Assembly (NCBI GenBank): GCA_023229575.1
Contig: JALNYZ010000063.1
Span: 1-12,948 of the forward strand
Direction: 5' to 3'
Length of the DNA stretch: 12,948 nucleotides
Origin: Prolixibacteraceae bacterium
GTDB lineage: Bacteria > Bacteroidota > Bacteroidia > Bacteroidales > Prolixibacteraceae
Below, in pieces: positions 1 to 5,333 of the stretch. A program made the position numbers and the translations under genes. Within the stretch, counting starts at the first letter, position 1. Each line of letters opens with the position of its first letter. Under the pieces are notes generated by a model. That model made no database searches. It saw nothing but the letters and a program-made list of their open reading frames with translations, and had not been told where the DNA came from.

Positions 1-93
1 ACGACAAGTTGAACAACTAATGAAAACCGCCGCGGTACGAAAGTATGCCAGGTGGTGTGGGAGGACAGCGGTGTGAGCCGCTTCCTACCCGAT
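1..93 (+). mobile_element. 3' end of a group II intron (domains V and VI), partial
   Basis: The window opens inside what looks like the tail of a group II intron. Bases 26-56 read as a domain V-like hairpin: ACCGCC (26-31) pairs with GGTGGT (51-56), and GTAC and GTAT flank a GAAA tetraloop at 39-42. Bases 59-90 form a domain VI-like hairpin. AGCGG pairs with CCGCT, AGGA with TCCT and GGG with CCC, leaving a single bulged A at 87, the expected branch-point adenosine. The 3' splice site should then be near 93 (…GAT). Domain V is about 31 nt rather than the usual 34, and its middle stem is poorly paired, so the copy may be degenerate. One frame of bases 1-18 ends in TAA at 16-18 (…DKLNN stop), which could be the end of the intron reverse transcriptase, but this is too short to prove. 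Family assignment is from remembered consensus structure. Confidence 0.68.
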
Positions 94-96
94 TAG

Positions 97-125
97 CCCG
101 GGGTGGAGCGAAGCGGAACCCCGGG
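97..125. repeat. GC-rich hairpin directly after the intron 3' end
   Basis: CCCGGGGT (97-104) is the exact reverse complement of ACCCCGGG (118-125), with a 13-nt loop that contains a small GC-GAA-GC hairpin. There is no T-run after it, so it is not a typical terminator. It starts only a few bases after the inferred intron end. It could be the original insertion target or a dispersed palindromic repeat. Confidence 0.7.
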
Positions 126-126
126 T

Positions 127-332
127 AGAAAAGATGATAAAGCAGCCGTACGAGGCAGAATGCTGAAAATAGGGATTGGCCCTTTTCGGACGGAAGGAAC
201 CCAAAGCTGAAAAAGAATAAAGCAAACGAGTGACTAAGTTTCCCCCTTCGGGTTTGGATGCAAGTTTAATTTTCTAATCCAACGATCGTTAGGTTACATT
301 GATTCGCTCCGATAAGCAGTCGCTAAAATTTG
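127..332. other. Non-coding stretch, nothing recognised
   Basis: I see no convincing gene here. The open frames are shorter than 20 codons and resemble nothing known to me. There is no clear terminator, tRNA or direct repeat. It is probably 3'-flanking DNA of the intron insertion plus the upstream region of the HEPN gene. Confidence 0.5.
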
Positions 333-340
333 TATATTTG
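333..340 (+). promoter_or_regulatory. Bacteroidota -7 promoter element for the HEPN/MNT pair
   Basis: TATATTTG matches the Bacteroidota sigma-ABfr -7 consensus TAnnTTTG exactly and lies 16 bases before the HEPN ATG at 357. No good -33 TTG is seen at the usual spacing. Confidence 0.55.
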
Positions 341-356
341 ACTAAATTTTAGGGGA

Positions 357-763
357 ATGAGTAACGAAAATTCAAATATTGATGTTGATAAAATTGTCAG
401 GCACTGGGCTGATACTTCGGAGGAAGACTTTCAGACAATGCTCAGTCTATACAACTCAAAATCATATGGATGGGCTTTATTTTAGGACACATTTCGATAG
501 AGAAATTGCTTAAAGCCGTTTATGTTAAGAAGTATAAAAAGCATTCACCGTTCCTCCATAATTTGTACAGATTAGCTGAACTCAGTGAGATTGAGTTAAC
601 TGACGAACAATCTGACTGGCTTGACAAGATAACATCATTTAACCTCAATGCCCGATATGATGATTACAAAAGAGAATTTTATTTATTATGCACCGAAGAG
701 TTTGCCGGAGATTGGATTGAGAAAATCAAAATTTTAAGATCATGGATAAAGCAGATGCTATAA
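357..763 (+). pseudogene. HEPN domain protein, split by a one-base frameshift
   Basis: Read from ATG 357, the frame gives 42 codons, ending …SYGWALF, and stops at TAG 483-485. The rest of the protein continues in another frame from about 484 to 763 (LGHISIEKLLKAVY…). Adding one T to the TTTT run at 480-483 restores one continuous protein of about 135 residues reading WALF-LGHISIEKLL. That is the helical pattern of Pfam HEPN proteins (PF05168 type: the LGH.xIEKLLKA.Y helix, then …LNARYDDYKREF). Known HEPN proteins of this kind pair with a minimal nucleotidyltransferase, and one follows here with a 22-base overlap. The RX4-6H RNase motif of HepT-type toxins is not present. The frameshift may be true decay, slippage on the T run, or a sequencing error. 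The downstream ATG at 470 could start only a truncated protein lacking helix 1. Confidence 0.8.
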
Positions 764-1059
764 ATATCGCACAAAAATATGCGGGTGCAGTAAAAGCAAA
801 TTATAACTACATCAAAATAATCCTCTTTGGTTCCTACGCAAAGGGAAACTTTAATGATGATAGCGATATTGATATTGCCGTGATTTTTAAAGACTATAGC
901 AATTTAATTGATATGCAATTGGAATTAATGAGGCTGAGACGTAAAATTGACAGTCGTATCGAACCACACCCGTTTAGAGAAAGTGAATTCGAATCATCTA
1001 ATCCTCTTGTAAGTGAGATCATTAAATATGGTCATGAGATCAATAACAATGTGGCCTAA
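742..1059 (+). CDS. MNT-family minimal nucleotidyltransferase, HEPN partner
   Basis: The protein has 105 residues, normal for a stand-alone minimal nucleotidyltransferase of the DNA polymerase beta superfamily. The signature is clear: LFGSYAKG at residues 28-35 (the GS motif that holds the nucleotide phosphates), then SDIDIAV at 41-47, with D42 and D44 as the metal-binding pair. The third carboxylate is probably E74 in SRIEPHPF. The ATG lies inside the end of the HEPN gene (22-base overlap), so the two are translationally coupled. In the studied MntA-HepT modules, MntA neutralises the HEPN toxin by adding AMP to a tyrosine near the RNase motif. That motif is missing here, so an antitoxin role is inferred from gene pairing only. 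This gene is intact although its HEPN partner is broken. It ends just before a REP-like element. Confidence 0.85.
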   Translation: MDKADAINIAQKYAGAVKANYNYIKIILFGSYAKGNFNDDSDIDIAVIFKDYSNLIDMQLELMRLRRKIDSRIEPHPFRESEFESSNPLVSEIIKYGHEINNNVA

Positions 1060-1063
1060 CAAG

Positions 1064-1211
1064 CCTCGCTCCCGCGCGATTGCATCGCGTGGTTGAATGA
1101 AGGTTATTCCCCCGTCGGTGCGGATTATGCCGGAGATAAAGGTCAGTTAGACAATGTTATTGTCATTTGGTAGGGTGGAATACCACGCGATGCAATCGCG
1201 CGGGAGCGGGG
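1064..1211. repeat. Inverted pair of REP-like palindromes (BIME-like element)
   Basis: Bases 1067-1093 are the exact reverse complement of 1182-1208 (27 bp). The match continues outward to 1064 and 1211 with one mismatch. Each arm is itself a hairpin: in 1072-1092, CCGCGCGAT pairs with ATCGCGTGG around a TGC loop, a 9-bp stem with one G-T pair. The arms enclose 88 bases that code for nothing obvious. Two facing palindromes with a short spacer is the layout of REP pairs, which are usually moved by a RAYT (Y1 transposase) encoded elsewhere. The unit fills almost the whole gap between the nucleotidyltransferase and the Fic gene. Confidence 0.8.
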
Positions 1212-1224
1212 GGAGAATAAACAC

Positions 1225-1232
1225 TAAATTTC
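1225..1232 (+). promoter_or_regulatory. Possible -7 promoter element for the Fic gene
   Basis: TAAATTTC differs from TAnnTTTG only in the last base and lies 15 bases before the ATG at 1248, the same distance as at better sites in this window. It sits right after the REP-like element, so that hairpin may separate transcription from the upstream pair. Confidence 0.35.
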
Positions 1233-1247
1233 AAATGAGAAACGTCA

Positions 1248-2129
1248 ATGAGTAATGCAAAAATATCCATACGGTTTTTTGACAACCGCGAAGTGCGGGC
1301 CGTTTGGGACGAACTAAACGCCAAATGGTGGTTTAGTGTGTTGGATATTGTCGCTTTGCTTACCGACCAGGACGATTATACCAAAACACGCAACTATTGG
1401 AAATATCTTAAAGCCAAATTGAAGAAAGAAAAAAACGAGTTGGTTAGTGCCACTACCCAACTGAAACTTTTGGCAAATGACGGTAAACGATATTTAACCG
1501 ATATGTTGGATTATACCGGCATTATTGCCTTGGGCAAAGAATTTCCGGGCAAAAAGGCAAACCGGTTTATTGATTGGTTTACCTTTAGCGATGAAAGTAT
1601 AGACGGAAAAAGCAAAATAAAAGCGTATGCATTGTTCGAAAGTTCTTTTATCAACAGCATAGATGTTGGTACAACCAAAGGTTTACAACAAATACACGCT
1701 TATTTGTTTGGCGGATTGTATGATTTTGCGGGACAAATCAGACAAAAAAATATTTCAAAAAGTGGATTTCAATTTGCCGTTTCACGCTTTTTAGGCGACA
1801 CATTAAAGCAAATAGAAGCAATGCCCGAAACTACATTTGACGAAATCGCAAACAAATATGTAGAAATGAACATCGCACACCCTTTTATGGAAGGTAATGG
1901 CAGAAGCGCCCGAATATGGTTGGATTTGATACTAAAAAAACGACTCAAAAAATGCGTGGATTGGAGTAAAATAAGCAAGCGGGATTACATGAATGCAATG
2001 ATGTTAAGTCCAACCAAAATTGGTGTTCTAAAAACGCTGTTGGAAAAAGCGCTTACCACCAAAATAAGCGACCGCGAAATGTTTATGAAAGGGATTGACT
2101 ACTCCTATTACTACGAAGAAAATGACTAA
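1248..2129 (+). CDS. Bro-N / Fic fusion protein, class III-type Fic AMP transferase
   Basis: The 293-residue protein has two parts. Residues 5 to about 115 look like a Bro-N (prophage antirepressor-type) DNA-binding domain, with WWFSVLDIVALL at 27-38 and YWKYLKAKLKKE at 50-61. Residues about 125-293 are a Fic domain. The active-site loop HPFMEGNGRSAR at 211-222 keeps the catalytic H211, the metal-binding E215 and R219. The target-dock region GGLYDFAGQIR is at 155-165. The C-terminal end, SYYYEE at 286-291, matches the inhibitory (S/T)xxxE motif of class III Fic enzymes such as Neisseria meningitidis NmFic, with E290 as the inhibitory glutamate; the usual G/N after it is E here. Fic enzymes of this kind transfer AMP from ATP to target proteins and can act as toxins held off by the helix. 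The Bro-N part suggests DNA binding or autoregulation, which is inference. The gene looks intact and has no separate antitoxin beside it. Confidence 0.88.
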   Translation: MSNAKISIRFFDNREVRAVWDELNAKWWFSVLDIVALLTDQDDYTKTRNYWKYLKAKLKKEKNELVSATTQLKLLANDGKRYLTDMLDYTGIIALGKEFPGKKANRFIDWFTFSDESIDGKSKIKAYALFESSFINSIDVGTTKGLQQIHAYLFGGLYDFAGQIRQKNISKSGFQFAVSRFLGDTLKQIEAMPETTFDEIANKYVEMNIAHPFMEGNGRSARIWLDLILKKRLKKCVDWSKISKRDYMNAMMLSPTKIGVLKTLLEKALTTKISDREMFMKGIDYSYYYEEND

Positions 2130-2243
2130 TGTAAAAGGTAAAAACGTGGGCAGCACACTACGAAAAAATGAAAAGCGAAACGACAAAATCAAAACAACGA
2201 ACTGCCAACGAAGGTTATATGCAATTCGGTTTTTGGTGCTTAA

Positions 2244-2273
2244 TTGATTGGTAATTATTTAATTATAGTATTG
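2244..2273 (+). promoter_or_regulatory. Weak candidate promoter for the histidine kinase
   Basis: TTG (2244-2246), 19 bases, then TAGTATTG (2266-2273), one mismatch from TAnnTTTG. It ends only 4 bases before the ATG at 2278, so it would give a leaderless or nearly leaderless transcript if used. Confidence 0.25.
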
Positions 2274-2277
2274 TATC

Positions 2278-3981
2278 ATGCATACCTGGCAAATTACACC
2301 ATATTTCTATTTCTATCTAGCAGGTGCAATTCTTTCTTTTATCCTTGCCATTCTGGGATGGCGGATGCGCCCTGCCAAAGGGTCGACATATTTTAGCTTA
2401 ATGGCCCTGGGGGTTTGTTTTTGGTCATTTGGACACCTTTTGGGTTTCTTTAATACAGATTTGGCATGGAAACTGATCATGTTGCGAATCGAATATTTTG
2501 GAAACATCACCTCAGCCTATTTTTGGGTTTTATTTGCCATATCCTATGCACAATATAACCGGTGGCTGACAAAGCGGACATTTTTTTGGCTTGCCCTCCT
2601 ACCCTTGATTACTTTTATTCAGATTCTGACCATTCAGCAACACAGCTTATTTTATAAATTCTACGGGCTCGCTTTTGAAGATGGGCTAGTTCGATTTGTA
2701 AAAGAATACAATTTTGGATTTTATTTGTGGGCTATTTATGGTTACATCATGATATTGACCGGAGGTATTCTTCTGATTGCGGCAATAATAAACAATCCGG
2801 GAGTATATCGCAGACAAGTAATTCCGATTGTATCATCCGCAGTCTTCCTGATCATACCAAATCTTCTGTACATTACCGGCAAAAATCCCATTTCACCATA
2901 CGATCCAACGCCCCTTACATTTACGATAGCCGGGATTATCTGCCTTCTGCTTCTGAGGCAGGGCAGACTTTTTGATCTTGTTCCGGTAGCGCACCATTTG
3001 GTATTTAAAAATATAAAAAGTGGTGTTATTATCATTGATAAAATGACACGGATATTGGAAATGAATAGAGCAGCTGAGAATATTATCGGTTGTTCGCAAG
3101 ATAAAGTACTTGGGATCCCACTTTTGCAGTTTCTACCGGAGTATAAAGATCTAATGACGGATAATAATCTTAAAGAGAAGAAGATTGAGTTAGAAGTTGG
3201 TAGCGACAAACGGATCTACGAAATTCAAATAACCTCATTAATTGAGAACACAAAAGAAATAGCCGGGGAAATTATCATGTTTTATGACATTACAGACCTA
3301 AAACATACCCAGGATGAACTGGACGCATTTGCCCGGACTGTAGCGCACGATTTAAAAAGCCCATTGGGCATACAATGGAGCTTTATTGATTTATTAAAAG
3401 AAGGTGATTTGCCAAATAATGAAAAGGCCGCTTTATATGAGTCTATTAGTCAAGGTGCCGTAAAAATGATGGAGATTGTAGATGCATTGCTTCTACTGGC
3501 TAGAGTGCGTAATCAAGATACTATAGAATTGAAACCGCTTGACATGGATGGAATAGTTAATAGCGCTATTTCCAGGGTGATTAATGTCAATTCTTCTTGT
3601 GTTGAGATTATTCGGCCGAAAACATTCCCTATTGCTCTTGGTTATGCACCGTGGGTTGAAGAAATATGGGTTAATTATCTAAGTAATGCTTTAAAATATG
3701 GTGGTACTCCCCCTATTGTTGAAGTCGGTGCAGATAATCTGGATGGTTATGTCAGATATTGGGTTAAGGATAATGGAGAAGGCCTTAACCAGGATGAGCA
3801 GGCTACACTTTTTAAAGATTTCAGACGTATTGACCGACATATTTCAGAAACACTTGGACATGGATTGGGGCTTTCAATTGTCCGGCGAATTGCAAACAAG
3901 CTTGGTGGTGAAGTTGGCGTAATTAGTGATGGCAAAAATGGATGCACATTTTATTTTTCCCTACAGAAAAAGCATGAATAA
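2278..3981 (+). CDS. 7TM-PAS sensor histidine kinase, orphan
   Basis: The protein has 567 residues. The first ~235 hold about seven hydrophobic segments (roughly 8-27, 38-58, 77-92, 101-118, 148-171, 181-200, 212-226), the HisKA_7TM-type N-terminal sensor. Residues about 238-345 form a PAS domain (SGVIIIDK…EMNRAAENIIG). The HisKA H-box FARTVAHDLKSPL at 351-363 gives H357 as the autophosphorylated histidine. The HATPase domain follows: N-box NYLSNALKYG at 466-475, G1 box DNGEGL at 498-503, and G2 box GHGLGLS at 527-533. All catalytic motifs are present and there is no receiver domain. It should phosphorylate itself with ATP at the inner membrane in response to a signal sensed by the membrane part or PAS domain, then pass phosphate to a response regulator. 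No response regulator lies in the window, so the partner and signal are unknown. Confidence 0.93.
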   Translation: MHTWQITPYFYFYLAGAILSFILAILGWRMRPAKGSTYFSLMALGVCFWSFGHLLGFFNTDLAWKLIMLRIEYFGNITSAYFWVLFAISYAQYNRWLTKRTFFWLALLPLITFIQILTIQQHSLFYKFYGLAFEDGLVRFVKEYNFGFYLWAIYGYIMILTGGILLIAAIINNPGVYRRQVIPIVSSAVFLIIPNLLYITGKNPISPYDPTPLTFTIAGIICLLLLRQGRLFDLVPVAHHLVFKNIKSGVIIIDKMTRILEMNRAAENIIGCSQDKVLGIPLLQFLPEYKDLMTDNNLKEKKIELEVGSDKRIYEIQITSLIENTKEIAGEIIMFYDITDLKHTQDELDAFARTVAHDLKSPLGIQWSFIDLLKEGDLPNNEKAALYESISQGAVKMMEIVDALLLLARVRNQDTIELKPLDMDGIVNSAISRVINVNSSCVEIIRPKTFPIALGYAPWVEEIWVNYLSNALKYGGTPPIVEVGADNLDGYVRYWVKDNGEGLNQDEQATLFKDFRRIDRHISETLGHGLGLSIVRRIANKLGGEVGVISDGKNGCTFYFSLQKKHE

Positions 3982-4012
3982 TGTGACTATTTTAATTGGT
4001 GAGATTATTTTC

Positions 4013-4020
4013 TAAATTTG
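4013..4020 (+). promoter_or_regulatory. -7 promoter element of the decayed toxin-antitoxin module
   Basis: TAAATTTG is an exact match to TAnnTTTG and lies 13 bases before the antitoxin ATG at 4034. The nearest upstream TTG (3996-3998) is only 14 bases away, so the -33 part is poor. Confidence 0.5.
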
Positions 4021-4033
4021 GATAAAAAACAGA

Positions 4034-4260
4034 ATGGGTTACGATGCTATTAAATTTGAACTAATCGAATGGCTTACCAACATGGAGGATGGTGAAACTA
4101 TTGATTATCTTAAAATATCAGGGACGCTAATGTTTCGCAGAACGATTGGTGGCAGGATTTAACAGTTGAGCAAAAGTCTGGAATTGAGCGTGGATTAAAA
4201 GATATTGATGCCGGTAGGGTTACACCACATGAAGATATAAAACTGAGATATGACCTCTGA
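4034..4260 (+). pseudogene. Type II antitoxin gene, broken by a one-base frameshift
   Basis: From ATG 4034 the frame reads MGYDAIKFELIEWL…YLKISG and then runs out of homology, stopping at TAA 4160-4162. The next frame, from about 4124 to TGA 4258-4260, reads DANVSQNDWWQDL, then VEQKSGIERGLKDI and DAGRVTPHED. That is the usual C-terminal half of a family of short antitoxins paired with RelE/ParE toxins (…DWW.DL…IE.GL.DI..GRV..HE…). Inserting one base near 4122-4124 joins the two parts into about 75 residues, a normal length. The promoter and the overlap with the next gene (4250) are kept, so decay looks recent. The family name is from memory of the conserved C-terminal pattern. Confidence 0.72.
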
Positions 4261-4426
4261 ATACAAGATTCTTCGGGCAAATTATTTATTCAACAATAAA
4301 CAAGATATCGGATGTTTATTCCGGACAAATTTAAATCGGAATATACAATCGGAAGAATTAAATTTTGATGCCTCCGGCATCTGTTTTGTAAATATTGCGA
4401 AGATTTTCTCATTCCAAATCCGCTAA
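4250..4426 (+). pseudogene. Possible remnant of the matching RelE/ParE toxin
   Basis: An ATG at 4250 overlaps the antitoxin stop by 11 bases, the normal arrangement for such a pair. The first residues, MTSEYKIL, resemble a ParE/RelE start. After that the 58-codon frame (stop 4424-4426) is not recognisable as a toxin, in this or the other two plus frames. It is probably the truncated start of the toxin gene joined to unrelated DNA. Identification rests on position and eight residues only. Confidence 0.35.
4367..4387 (+). terminator. Hairpin between the toxin-antitoxin relic and the RNA methyltransferase gene
   Basis: GATGCC (4367-4372) pairs with GGCATC (4376-4381) around TCC, followed by TGTTTTG. 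It lies between converging genes and may end transcription from the plus strand. The T-run is short. The rest of 4,427-4,481 shows nothing I recognise. Confidence 0.45.
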
Positions 4427-4481
4427 GCCCACTGATAATCAAAATATTTCATGTTTGCCTATTTCGATAATCCGAATTGAT

Positions 4482-5246
4482 TTATACAACTCTCCTGCGA
4501 AATTCGGCGCAAACAATCGCGGCGGAAACCGCTACATTCAACGACTCCGGTTCACTGCTGCCTGCCGGATAAGCAGGGATAGAGATTTTTTTTGTTAGGA
4601 ACCGGTTAAGATCCGAAGAGATACCTTTCCCCTCACTTCCCAAAATGATGAGCGCCTTTTCTGCAAGCTCAGTTGTGTAAAGATTTTCATCTGCCATAAA
4701 AGTTCCATACACCGGTATCTTAATGGCGGTTGCCTGTTTTAGAAGCTCAGGTAGATTGAGGTAATGCACCTCCACCCGGGCCAGGGCTCCCATGGTGGAC
4801 TGAACGCATTTGGGGTTGTAAAGATCGGCACAATCGGGTGAGCAGAAGAGATTGGATATGCCAAACCAATCGGCCGTCCGAATGATTGTTCCAAGGTTAC
4901 CGGGATCCTGAATCCCGTCCAGTACCAGATTGATCCCTTCAAATGTTTCATCGATTACCTCTTTGCTTTTGGGTATTTCAAACAGCGCCAAAACGGAAGA
5001 GGGGTTTTTAAAGGCAGAAATCCGCTCCATCTCCTTTCCTGAAACTGGAATTGCTTCCACTTTCATCCGTCTGGATTGAATGGAAGACAATCCTTCCTGC
5101 GTGCAGTAAATCTCCCGAAGGTTCAAAGTGGTATTTATCAGGTCAAAAACCAGTTTTTCCCCTTCAGCAACGAAGCAACCCGCCATTTCGCGCTCTTTTT
5201 TGCGTGCCAATCCATGGATAAAATCAATCTTTTGTCTGGAGATCAT
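4482..5246 (-). CDS. TrmH/SpoU-family RNA 2'-O-methyltransferase
   Basis: The 254-residue protein has the full SPOUT layout. An N-terminal substrate-binding part (about 1-100) includes FVAEGEKLVFDL at 25-36 and an L30e-like fold by family. The SpoU methyltransferase domain follows. Motif 1 is LDGIQDPGNLGTIIRTADWF at 109-128, with N117 and R123. Motif 2 is ILGSEGKGIS at 201-210. Motif 3 is ESLNVAVSAA at 234-243, the knotted S-adenosylmethionine site. Members methylate a ribose 2'-OH in rRNA or tRNA; the exact target cannot be told from sequence (RlmB-like or TrmH-like 23S rRNA enzymes are possible). Motif 3 has a slightly long loop (IPAYPAGSSEPESLN) compared with the common IPM.G…SLN. The gene is divergent from tamL, with about 87 bases between start codons. 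Confidence 0.92.
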   Translation of the reverse strand: MISRQKIDFIHGLARKKEREMAGCFVAEGEKLVFDLINTTLNLREIYCTQEGLSSIQSRRMKVEAIPVSGKEMERISAFKNPSSVLALFEIPKSKEVIDETFEGINLVLDGIQDPGNLGTIIRTADWFGISNLFCSPDCADLYNPKCVQSTMGALARVEVHYLNLPELLKQATAIKIPVYGTFMADENLYTTELAEKALIILGSEGKGISSDLNRFLTKKISIPAYPAGSSEPESLNVAVSAAIVCAEFRRRVV

Positions 5247-5268
5247 ACGGGTTTTCCATTATTTATCC

Positions 5269-5276
5269 CAAAAATA
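5269..5276 (-). promoter_or_regulatory. -7 promoter element of the RNA methyltransferase gene
   Basis: Read on the minus strand this is TATTTTTG, an exact TAnnTTTG match, 22 bases before the ATG at 5246. It leaves a short leader, as at other genes here. Confidence 0.5.
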
Positions 5277-5302
5277 ATCCATTTTTAATTAGCAGGGTTG
5301 AT

Positions 5303-5310
5303 TATCTTTG
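5303..5310 (+). promoter_or_regulatory. -7 promoter element of tamL, decides its start codon
   Basis: TATCTTTG matches TAnnTTTG exactly. Transcription should begin about 5-8 bases after it, so a start codon at 5298 would lie upstream of the transcript. The next in-frame start is TTG 5334. Together with the minus-strand element at 5269-5276 it forms a compact divergent promoter region. Confidence 0.6.
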
Positions 5311-5333
5311 TTTTAGTTTTTAACTATTCGAAA

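Noticed and set aside
2190..2240. Tail after the Fic gene (…GAAGGTTATATGCAATTCGG…) as a cassette recombination site
   Set aside because: It shares only the 10-mer GAAGGTTAT plus flank-like bases with the REP spacer near 1099, and has no clear paired arms, so a cassette-type attachment site cannot be supported.
4395..4598. Plus-strand open frame of 67 codons
   Set aside because: It runs antisense into the end of the RNA methyltransferase gene, has no family resemblance and no promoter or ribosome site of its own.
5298..5333. Longer N-terminus of TamL from TTG 5298
   Set aside because: The exact -7 promoter element at 5303-5310 lies inside this stretch, so the transcript would begin after it. 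The extension also puts extra residues before a good lipoprotein signal.
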